NCBI GenBank assembly: GCA_905182995.1
Contig: CAJJDP010000034.1
Coordinates: forward strand, 124,001 to 188,000
DNA: 64,000 nt
Source of the DNA: Paramecium octaurelia
Taxonomy: Eukaryota; Ciliophora; Oligohymenophorea; Peniculida; Parameciidae
Reading direction: 5' to 3'
Part shown: piece after piece, positions 36,480 through 47,600 of the stretch
Layout of the letters: every line of letters starts with the position of its first letter
How positions within the stretch are numbered: the stretch's first letter is position 1
Translations under genes and position numbers: made by a program
The notes under the pieces: generated by a model
What the model saw: the letters and a program-made list of their open reading frames with translations, nothing else
Told to the model about the DNA's origin: nothing
The model's database searches: none

Positions 36480-38321
36480 TGCTATCAGTTATTTGAAGAA
36501 TTAGGCTTTACTTTAAGTTTTCCAATTCCTTTTCTCCTTTGACAGTATCTTTAATCAAATGTATAATTGTGTTTTTGCTTTAGTTTGAAAACATAATTAT
36601 ATTAATTTTGTAGCTGTTATGATAAATTACTTAGTTACCATTATATATTAGGATTATATTCTAGAAAATAGAATTACTAGAAGAGCATAACTCTCATAAA
36701 ACTTAAGTTTATTACACATAGAACCTAAGACAAGAAGTATACAGTTATCTTTAATTTAAACCAATTAATTTATAAATTTAGTTTTTAAAAATTACAATTG
36801 AATTATCTAAATTTTAAAATTGAAAAATTGCATACCAATATATACACAGCATTTTTGAGGATCAATTCAAATTACATTTAACTTTTTAGAATTATTTTCA
36901 TGAGTATTTTAAGAATCATAATATTATAATAGAGATGGCATCAATAAAATATACTTTAATGAGGAATGAAAGTTGTATGCATTTGAATATGAAAAGAAAA
37001 ATTTATATATTCTTGTTAAACCTTAAATTTATTATAGACAGATTAAAATGAATTGACTTCTATCGATTATCTATTATTGAAAAAGTCAATAAATTCACCT
37101 AAAAATAAATTAAGCAGAATTACAAAACTCAATATTGATTTGATGTGCAAGAAAATTTACTTTTATTATTCAATTTTATAAATAATTAGATTTTTTTCAG
37201 ATAAAAATAATTAAATGTGATTTTATATGATTTCTAAATCGTTTAAAAACTTTAGCCATTAAGGATTATTATTTGCAACTTGATTAATTATTTATTATAA
37301 TTAATAAAAAGCCGATATTAAAGAAGTCGAATGATAAAACATAAAAGTATTGCTTCTTAAATGTTAACTATTATATCGAGGAATTTAAATATATTATCAA
37401 AGAAATTTCACTGTTTTTACTTTTTTGTCTAACATTTTTTTCAATGTTATTTCTGGAGATTAATAATCCTAATATATTTATTTAGATGTACAAGTATTTT
37501 TCTTATGTCTTCGGTTAATGAATCCCCCTTTTATTTAACTTTGGGAGGATACCTGAGAGTAATAGTCGACTATCTTTGACTCAAACTTGGTAATTTCAAT
37601 TTGACTGATTAATTCCCTTTTTTAATTATGGTTCTTTGCGCTAAATCAATTAAGTAAGCATTTCTCTCCACCATAAACGATCTTATTTAAGGTAAACTTT
37701 GTTAATGATTTGATGACATGGTAATTATTTTTATATTATTATTTATTAATATTACAAAATTTATTATGAGTTCTCAATGAACAATTAATTTAAGCATTAA
37801 ATTAATAGTAATATTAACATAATAAATGCGAAGAAACAATAAGAAATTAGAATTCTAATAAATGATTCCTTTCTACTAAAATCAACACATTCATATTCTA
37901 TCTGAATTGATAAGAAACTATGATACACTAAGGTTGTTACATATAGATTAAAGATTTATTCTAAAGAAGAGTTCAGTTATTTAAGTTAGTTTGATCTCAA
38001 TACATAGAATTAATGAAATAACAATTTTTTTACTTTTGATATAGGTTATAAATTTGGTGATCTGTTGGAATTGTTTTATTTATCAGAAGTATACAACTGT
38101 TTACAATCAAAGGCGTAATATAATTGTATTAAAATAAAAGATAGGTGTTATAAGCAGTTGAATAACATTTAATGTATCATAGTTAAATCAATAAGTTATT
38201 GTTTTTAAGGGGCTTTTAACTCATAAATGAGTTGATCCAATTATAATTAAATAGAAAATGAATACTGCCTCATTCGATAAAATGACACTTAGTATTTATA
38301 TAATTAAAATTAATTAACAAT
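36480..38321. other. Long AT-rich non-coding stretch (1.84 kb)
   Basis: No supported gene on either strand. Only short open stretches below 40 codons starting with ATG were seen. It contains a perfect 7 bp inverted repeat (AACTCAT-AA-ATGAGTT) near 38219-38234. The upstream side is the 5' region of the EF-hand gene, and the downstream side that of the unknown gene at 38322. It could hold promoters, an untranslated RNA, or decayed DNA. Confidence 0.55.
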
Positions 38322-40245
38322 ATGAATTAGAAATTTAAATTCCATGAGAAAAGCCAATCGTTACCATTAATAGTTAGAAAACCGATAGCGGTTATGAATT
38401 ATAAATTGTATGAAAAATATCAGCACTCTCAAAATTACTACTACATAAGAGATATTAATGAGATATTAAGTGATGCCTAAACAAAAATTGTAATAAATTT
38501 TAAAGATTAATTGGCTATTGACGAGGATGTATCTCAAGTAATTAATATCAATAGGAAGAATATTTAAAGAGATTTTATTAGTTGAAGGAATTTCCTCAAA
38601 AAATTGAGTTACTCACAGAATATTACAAAGTATAAAATTGATACGAAATAGTTCCATGTAGATATTGCACGGATATTCTAAGAGCCAATTTGTTCAATCC
38701 TAAACAAATATTATGATAAGAAAAGAAAGTATGACTATTTTAGAATTGCTAAAATGATAGAAGAGGAAAATAAATTAAATCCAAATAAACCACCAAAAGG
38801 AATTGTGGGCGAGAGACCTTCCCCTGCAAACTCTTAGGAATCAGCACTTTAAGAATAAGATGAGAAAGAGCAACAGAACATCAAAAATATTTAAATATTA
38901 AATGAATTGAGTTGGTTAAAAGTAAGACTTTACCATATAACTACAATAGCATGACAAAACTCTGCCTAAAGAAGCCTCTCAAACCATAAATGAATTATGC
39001 AAATAAATCGGTTCTGGAGGAGATTAATCGTCTATCTCAATAATTAATTTTTAGAAATAAGAAAAAGTATCTTTGGATAATTTTCTAATGTACATTGGAG
39101 GTAAAGCCAACATTCAATAGAAAACATCTCCAACGGCAAGACAATCATAAGAATAATTGATTTAGGAATTAATACTGAATTAAAAGGCTAAAATGTAATA
39201 AAAGGATAATAAAAGAAATAGTATGCATACGAAGAATGAAACCAAGTATAGTATTGGTTCGATTGAGATGAAGAATAATTTTGTAAAGGATCAATTTAAC
39301 AATCTCTCTAAGAAATCTAATAGATAAGCATCGACAGATATAATAGAGAGTGGAACTAGAATAGACAATAAACCTTAAGAATTAGTTAAAGTTAAGTCTA
39401 AGACTATAGTTAGTAAAAATTAACTCAAAATTAATAAATTCATTGGTGATCTCAATTAAATTTCTCCTACTCCATCTCTGCATAAAATATCCTTGGGTCC
39501 TGCATCATTGAAATCATCTTAGCCAATTATTTAATTTTAAAATACTCAATTAACTAAACTTTTGCTTGAAGAAGTTGAGTCATAATAAAAATTAAGAAAT
39601 GGTGCAGTAACCCATAGACCTTAATCTAGTAGGAACACTTTATTTGGGTCATCATCAACTAGAAATAGTCCTTCAATCAATTATAAAAAAATGACTTTGT
39701 CTAAGTAATAAAAGGAAGAAAGCTAAAAAAATTAAAAACTTAAAACTACTAATTCTCCTCAGAAAAGTCATTAGCTTGGACTACTCGCTAAGAATCTATT
39801 CATTAAAGCATTAAATGCTCAAAATAAAAAGAATTCCAATGTTGTTAAATTAAGTTCAAATTAAGACAAAGTTCTTAATTAATATAATAAATAAAAGCCT
39901 AGTTTTACGTCGTAATAAAATGAATTGATTGAAAAGAAATAACACAAAAAAATAAAATCTGATTGTAGGGCCTTGTATAATAAGTTTTCAGTTCATGAAA
40001 TAGGATGCTTAACTGATAGAAATGACAAAGAAACTAATAATTTGTTTAGTAAAATAAACAAACATGGTTCTCCTTAAACTTAACATTTTAGAAGATTACA
40101 CAGTGAAAAGCAAGAATCTCTCTCGAGTAATATGAAAGGGATATTAATTTCATAAATGTTGAAATAACTAACAAAATAAAATCTATAGAGTTAATAAAAA
40201 CAGGATCCTAGATCAACAGTGAAAAGTTCAACAAAAAAGTTTTGA
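38322..40245 (+). CDS. Unknown protein, 615 aa, paralogue of the gene at 33865
   Basis: A forward gene from ATG 38322 to TGA 40243, with introns at 38529-38554 (26 nt), 38630-38651 (22 nt) and 38922-38949 (28 nt), all GTA...TAG. Spliced length is a multiple of three. The N-terminal unit matches the gene at 33865: IRDINEIL, EEYLKRFYQLKEFP, LLTEYYKFHVDIARIF, then YYDKKRKYDYFRIAKMI. After residue 170 the protein is a long Lys/Ser/Asn/Gln-rich, probably disordered tail. Two of the three introns fall inside the conserved unit; the paralogue retains only one intron, in the same region. Function unknown. It is convergent with the gene ending at 40334. Confidence 0.75.
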
Positions 40246-40333
40246 TTATTTAATTCTAATATTTCTAAATAATACATGTGTAACTCTATTCAAAATTTAA
40301 TAAGATATTCATTATATTCATAGTATCCTAAAT

Positions 40334-41921
40334 TCAATCATAGATAATTAGACAATCAATTTAAATTTATTTTCTACAAATAGTTTAGGCTGTAGTTGAC
40401 GCTTATAGTTCTTTGTACAATTTATATCGTTTTGCCTGTTTCTCGTAATCTTCAAACATATAATTCTATTGGATCGCTGTATTTCTTCTAAGGACATCCC
40501 CTATCATGCTAATTGGATTTTAAGTTTAATCCTCATTATTTAGACTTTTAAAATAATCCAAAAGCAACTTTTTAGTTTGGTATAACCAAATCAATAATGC
40601 ATTTTTTTAATCAACATCCTCTTCTTACTCTTCTTCCTCTTCAGTTTGGACCTAATCTTCTTCATCTTACTTTCTATTAAGATTATTATGTATAAGTACA
40701 AATTTTTGTAAATATGATTCTGAATGAAATCCTCTTCCTCCATTTAAATCATTTATTTTATTATTGGATCTAGGTCATAATTAACTACAGAAATATGTCT
40801 TTTAAAGTTGAAATTTTCAGACCTGCCGCAATTAAGCATACAAATTTCAAATAATAGTTTGGAATCTAAGGATTTCGATTTTTGCAATTATAACAAGTAT
40901 ATTTATAAACTGATTTTGGCTTGAACAATCGGTATTTGATAATAAAATTACTCTTAAGGAATATTAAGTTTTTCGGATTCACAATCAATAGTCCCAAAAT
41001 ATAATAGCAGTTTGATATCAGAGCTTCCAAAGTTAGAAATTATTTATTTCATTTTAATTCCCCCACCAGTTAGTCTTATTTACTATATGCTGTAGATAGC
41101 ATCTATTGGGAATCCACTTTCAATTAGATATTATTACCACACTTAACCTCTGATTGAACATTCAAAAAGAAAGACTATGTAAAATTATTTTGATAATCTA
41201 AATATTCCACTTAACTTACGTAAATAATGTAGATTTCAATTCCTTTGATAATACACAAGCGCAATAAGAATTATCACATTTTGATCCAATTAATTACGAA
41301 CACATTGTTATCTCATTTTGCTGTTCCCAAAAGGATTTTCTTTTTCTAAGCAATAAACCTTTATTGATATTTATAAATACTATCAAAATTTAAAACAATG
41401 ATTTTGTTTATTTAGACATCTGTTCGCTATGATAAATACAAGCATTTAATATTTACTCCTTTTTTTAATTAATCATGAATTTTAGGTTATAATTTGATAT
41501 TTATTAGATGATCAATACTTTCTTGTCTATTTAGAAGGGGTTTAAATATAGATCCTTTCATTTTGGAAACAACAGTTTTACTAGGAGTTATAATTGGAGA
41601 ATAAATTTTTGGCAAAATCAATTCCTATTAATTGTGTTCAGTATAATCTTCATTTGGTTCTTATCTACTTCTGAGCCGAGTACTCTTGCTCATGCTAAAA
41701 ATTTTATCTTCTTTGGGAGTTTCACTTCTTTCAGAAACTTGAAGATTTCTTATTTTAAACACTTAGATTGAATTTCCACCATCAATTGAGAGATCTCTTT
41801 CCTAACTTGTATTATTTCTGCTTGAAGTTGGTGAGCCTTTTGAGCGATTTGATTTGTTGGAGCCCTCTATTTCAGGAAATTTGAACCTTCTATGTACCAA
41901 ATTGATGGATTTTTGCTACAT
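40334..41921 (-). CDS. Unknown protein, about 505 aa, acidic C-terminal third
   Basis: A minus-strand gene from ATG 41919-41921 to TGA 40334-40336. Introns are placed at 41359-41380 (22 nt, ends AAG), 41198-41219 (22 nt, TAG) and 40674-40699 (26 nt, TAG). The first is the least certain, and an additional in-frame 30 nt intron is possible upstream of it. The N-terminal 170 residues are Ser/Arg-rich. The middle (about 190-370) alternates hydrophobic and polar residues as in a beta-rich globular domain, with a few Cys. An acidic run EEDQVQTEEEEEQEEDVD follows, then helices. No family is recognised. A second frame across the middle is also open and Cys-containing, but it does not join to the acidic exon through a standard intron. 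Confidence 0.6.
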
Positions 41922-42341
41922 GGTTTTTAGTAAATTAGAATAATATTCGAAACAAATCAATAATCTGTTAAAGTATTATTTTCTGTTATTATTAACTTAT
42001 TTCAGCTTCAAAAAACAATAAGCAACAGGAGGATTCTCATCTATAATAATGAATAATAATAAAAAAAATTAAAGAACAAGTCTAGTTAGTTTTGTCTAAA
42101 ATCATTTAAGTTTCACAAAAATTCAGATATATTTTAAAAACCGAAATACTACCTACTACTTTGCAGAGTGAATTAATTAATTATTCAAACTTAGAATATT
42201 ATTTGATCTTAAAATTAGATGAGTTGGTTACATTTTTACAATTAAAACTTCTTAAAGAGCATATTTAAAGACTTTAAATTTGTTAATATTATAGAACATA
42301 AATATTAAAAATTATTTAATAATGTATAATTATGATATGAG
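41922..42341. other. Intergenic, 420 bp
   Basis: AT-rich sequence between two tandem minus-strand genes. No ORF, RNA gene or repeat is recognised. It should contain the terminator of the upstream GTPase gene and the promoter of the gene starting at 41921. Confidence 0.5.
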
Positions 42342-44349
42342 TCATTGAATTAATTAGAATTATTGTGTTTTTAATCTAAAATTAGTAGTTTATTGATTTA
42401 ATGGCAAATTCTAAAGAAGTACTCTAGTAGCAAGGATATCCACAGTTTAATTAAAGTATTTTTCTAGTTGCTTTTCATAGCTTTTATAATATCGATAAAG
42501 AAAATCCTTTAGTGATTTTTCTTTTAAATCCAGTTTGTATAAGGCTGAAGAGAAGAGAATATTGAAACACTATCTTAAATCATCTAAAATGAGTTAAATC
42601 CTCATATCATTTTCTTATTCTTTCTATTGCTCTTTTTACAACAGATCATTAAGTATTTATGCTTATGTTAGTGCCCTATCATACTCAGCTCTCATTTCAC
42701 TATATTCTTTCTAAACCTCAACAACCTCATAAATATATTAAAAATTTTGATTCCTAGATAACTAAATAATTTTACAAATGTTCCTCAACTGAATGTGAAC
42801 AAGATTCACAAATATAAATTTTAGAATTCTTTTGAATCATTACATTACAATTCCTCAAATTAGCGTTAGACACTGAGCAATTTTTGTGACAAGTTTTCTT
42901 GCAAGTATTACAATTAGTCATAAAAATTTGATTGGGACACCCTTTTTCCAATATATTTGTTTCAAATATAACATAATAAAATTATTTATTCTCTTTAACT
43001 ATTTAGTCATAATTTTATATTTTATTTATATTTGTTTGTATAATTTTGTCTATTTTCATTCTTAATTAAAGTTCTTCTCCCAATTATTCAATTTTTTCTC
43101 TTAATCTATTTCTTTCTTTAATAACTTGAATCGTTTAATCTAATGCAAATCCTTCATCAGAGGTTATCTTATCGATAAATTTAATATAATTTTCTTGATT
43201 TCTTTTATATTGAATATTGGAAATCATATCACATTTTTTTGAGAAGAAGACTGAGTTTTAGAATTAGCAATATTCTTTAGACAATTCATTAATTTAAACA
43301 TCACTTAATAATAAAGTTCCTCCATTATTAGTGGGACTTGATAAAGTAACTGTATTCTTGCTTATATTATATGTTTACATCAAATTGTCCCTCTAACTGA
43401 GAACAAAAAAGATGGATTATTGGTTTTCAAAGTTATTTCTATGTATACTTGTAAAGTCCGAAAAAGTCAAAGCATGAATAAAATGCTGAGCCATATCCAA
43501 TCCAAAAAGCTTTAAAACGTTTAGTAGAGCCAATTATTGAAGTGTATGGCTGCCATCCACAATATAATTTGTCGAGAGTTGGGAAACAATGATAACCTAA
43601 TGAATTCTTTCCATGTTATCATGCATTTTCTTTAGTTGCTCAGATATTTAATCAATTATTGCTTAGTCTCTTTAAAAACCCTCAGTGTCGCCTAATCCTG
43701 GTGTATCTATAAAATTAAATACTAAATCGTCATCAATCTAGATTTTATATTAGTCGACATTTCGAGTCACTGATTTTCCTGTTTAGTTTAGACGATCATC
43801 ATTAATTACCAAATATCTAGTTTCATCTTCAAATTTTATATTCTTAATAAAATTGTAAAAACTATTAATTAAAGTAGTTTTTCCTTATCCTGTTATTCCA
43901 ACCAATAAAATATTTTTAATTCTCTTTCCAGGATTTTATTGTAGAATTAGACCATCTTCATTAGAAAGTAATTCTGCACTTTTGTAATTCCAATTTAGCA
44001 CTTTAGATACTGTAGTATAATTTTCATAGATCTTTTGCAGAATTAGAAATTCGGCAGGCTAACATCTCCTACCTAAGAAGCTTTTTTATGAATTTTAAAA
44101 AACAAGCATCATTTGGTCAATTGTAACTATATTGTTTTTCTTAAAGAGTTCTGTAAAGATTTTTCTTCTTTCATCAGATAAAATTTTATTAATAAATTGT
44201 TCCTCTATCTTAGGCCATTCATTTTCTATTTTTGGTTTATATGTTTATTATTATGATTGTTTTTGTTGTACTATGGGCTCAGGGTTTTGAGGTCGTCCAA
44301 ACAATTCTCTCAATTTTTGACAACATGATTTTTGGTTTCCTTACTACAT
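42342..44349 (-). CDS. Septin/AIG1-like P-loop GTPase with Cys-rich module and coiled coil, 661 aa
   Basis: A minus-strand gene from ATG 44347-44349 to TGA 42342-42344 with one 22 nt intron at 42754-42775. After a 145-residue N-terminal helical region comes a G domain: G1 GITGQGKTTLINS (about 151), a conserved switch I-like region with KSVTRNV, and G3 FIDTPGLGDTEG (about 213). No clear G4 N/T-KxD is seen, as in several AIG1/dynamin-like families. A central coiled coil follows. Then a Cys/His cluster (about 475-525) has CNTCKKTCHKNCS and a later CESC, looking like a zinc-binding module. The C-terminus is again coiled coil. Such GTPases with large helical partners are common in ciliates as I recall. 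A membrane or vesicle role is only a guess. Confidence 0.78.
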
Positions 44350-44662
44350 CTATTGAACTTATTTAATTTTATTATTCTAATGTACATAAATCAAAAGAAG
44401 ATTTTAAATAGCTAATTACAAAAACTAAATTTATCAAAATTATTCTCAGCTTCTTTTTGGCTAGTATATAAATAGATTCTTAGAATATTATGGCAATTAG
44501 TGATTATAGCAGGGTAATTAAGGAGCCTACATAGATTCTTAACTCAGACTAGTAAGTAGATGCTTGGTTTAATTTTCATCAGTGATCATAGGTTAAAATC
44601 TATCTGTGTCACTGATCTAAATGGACCCTCTAAGCTAGTTTATATTATTTAATATAGAATTC
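44350..44662. other. Intergenic, 313 bp
   Basis: AT-rich spacer between the GTPase start and the end of the channel gene, both on the minus strand. No ORF, tRNA-like box or repeat was recognised. Confidence 0.5.
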
Positions 44663-47600
44663 TCACTCTATTGCAACCTAAATTAATTGATAAATGGTTT
44701 ACTCATCATCATTCTTTTCCTCTTTTGAAGAGTCCATATTTTCTGTGTACTCTCTATTCTTAAAGTTCACTCTTTTAATTAGTTTTTTTGAATGAGACTC
44801 CCAAGCCTTGAATGCAATCAGGACATTTAGATAATCGTGTAAAATATTGAAGTTAGTTCTCAAATCAACTAAGCATATATTCGCTCGCTTGATAAACAGA
44901 TTTCTTCTATAATTCATCAACTTCATTTGCATTTCTTTGTTATATTGTTTTATTTATTTGATGCCATTCTTGCTTCCAGTTTTAAAAACATCCTCCTAAA
45001 AACAAGTTCTAAATAATTCGTAAATTAATTGATTATATTAAATATACCCTCGATGATCACTAAAATAAGGATGAGAAATACCATTTCAATTTAAAAGCAG
45101 AGGCCTGTTTGGCAGCATCCCAAAGGTTCTCTTCTTTGCCTCGCCCTAAGGGTGCTCCTAAGTCCATAAGAAATCTACATAAAAATTTATAGTGCATAGC
45201 CTTCCCTTGTGTTTCAGGCGAGTACTTACACCAAATTGTTTTTATTCTATCCTCATTTTCAACGTATGTTTAGATAATTGAATTCTGCACTTAAAAAAAG
45301 GATTCAAACTATTCTATTAAGCCTAACACAAATAAATTAAGAAACACGTAATTAGATAGCAACATAAACAGAAAGAAATAGATCTGGCTATAGGTTGATC
45401 CACAATAAGTGGAATCATTGGTACAGTTAGGATTGTGATGCATCGTATCAGTCATAATAGTTCTCCAATCATCTCCTGAAGCACATTTAAATAAAGTAAG
45501 CATAGCCTATGCAATGTTGTGAAAATTGATTTATTCATCCATTACTTATCCTGAGTCTATTTAGCCATATAATTGGCATCCAAACAAGGCAAACACCAGC
45601 ATTGTGTCAATCAAAATAAAGAATATCTTTCCCAAAAATGGTAGGGCATAAACCATCACTCTCATTAATCTCTAGATGTTGATTAAGCCTTAGAAGATTA
45701 GAATTAATCGCAAACTTCTGAGCATAAAGCAAATTCTATAGAGTCTATAATAGGATGTTAAAGGACTTGAGTTGAAGTAAATCTCTACCCATGAGAATTC
45801 AAAATCAATTACCAGATCTGTGATAGCAAATATTATTAAGATAAATAGAAACTACCTCCAATAGTTATCAAAAAATCTAAACAATCCTAAAGCTAGATAT
45901 TGAATTAAGCCCCAAATGGTTATTGTTATAGAAAAGCCATGGTGTATGTAATTGATGATAATCAAATGTTTAGTGCTCATGTCTGAGTGAAATAGTATAT
46001 TATTAACTAAATCAAGAAGTAAAATAATAAAGAAGATTGTCTGCATAATATTATCATTCATAATAATAGAAGCAAATCGTCTGATTACATTGTCTGGTGG
46101 TGTAGAGAATACTGGGATGTCTTTGGTAATTATATCAGATATTTCAATGAATTCTTTTTAGTTTTGATTGAAGTCCTTTTTTTCGATTTTTCTTTGATTG
46201 ACTTTTAAATTCGAAAAGAGCACTCCTGTAAATAAACTCAAAAAGAACATAGAACCAACGAAGCAAAAAGAAATGAAAAACACATAAGTGTGAATGTAAC
46301 TATTGAAAGGAATGGGCCCAACAGTAGCGTTATCACTATTTTCAGCAATCTATAACATTTCTCCCCATCCATCAAAAGTTGAAACTGTAAATAATGTTGG
46401 AATAGCCATTGTAATATTATCAAAATTATGTTTGAAATTTATCCAAGTTCTATTTTGTTCTATGCACTCCTAATAACTAACTCGGAATTCCATTTTATCT
46501 TCACAAAACCCAAATTATCTCTCATACAAAATGATGCCATAGACACCAAAGATGATCCACACTGAAAACAGAGTCAACAATACATTCAAAATGTCTACTA
46601 ATGATTTGTAAAGAGCTGAACTCAGGACGTTCAAGATAGTAATTCTATTCAATAAATTGAAGGGTCTGAAATATCCGACATATAAGAAGATCTAAAATAT
46701 AGGTTTGACATAATCATCCTTTTCATATTGAATAAAGAAGGCAATTATATAGATCACATCTAAAATCTGCCAAATAGAATTAAAATAGGCTCCATTATCA
46801 ATGAATAATCCTCTAGCGATTACATTAATAGCATAATCAATAGCCAGAATAAGATTGATGTAAAATTAGGCCACTTGTGGATAGGTTTCTTTATTCTCCT
46901 CATAATCGTTGTAAGTTTGAATGATAAAAATAACGATTGAGGATACAAGGGATAAATCATTGATTAAGATATATAACTTGGATCTGGCAACTAGCATACA
47001 TAATTTTCTGAGATGATTTGTCTTATCAAAACAGAATAATGATTATTCACAATTCACCCCATTGTAGAGTTCTGGATTCTCGTCTTATATCTTCTAATAG
47101 ATCTGTCTTATTGAATTTATTAAATGTTAAATTAAAGCAATCTTTTATTTACTATTGGGTTTTTGAAATGGAACATTTTGAAGTGATCTCATATTATTTA
47201 TTTCTGAAAATTGCTGAGTTTATTGAGTTTCTTGTTATTCTGTATTCTGGACAACCAATTTTGGAGGCTCGTTTTCCTCCATTTCAGAGAAGATTTAACG
47301 ATCCAAATATTTACCAAAACCATCCAAAAGAATAGCTAATACCAAACCGTAAGTCAAATAATTCAAGACTATCACCATTGAATATGAATATACTACTGCA
47401 AATGTTTCGTTTATGCCTGTTCCCAATATAAATACACCATACCAATCATCATTTGTCATTATGTTGAATACTGTCATAAATGATTTTAACACATTATTAT
47501 AAGAATGTAATTGTCCCAGTACATCGCTTTGATCAAATCTGCCTGCATATACTTCCATCCCAACCAAGGCGTATAAAAATATTACAATGAACATTAAGAA

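Noticed and set aside
36580-36600. An upstream ATG giving a longer N-terminus for the EF-hand gene.
   Set aside because: It requires a frame change without a good intron; the Met at 36479 opens the gene without one.
40780-41060. Second open frame in the unknown gene with a CYNC-like cysteine pair, taken at first as a zinc-finger exon.
   Set aside because: It needed two 19 nt introns; a single 26 nt GTA...TAG intron at 40674-40699 keeps the other frame through to the acidic exon.
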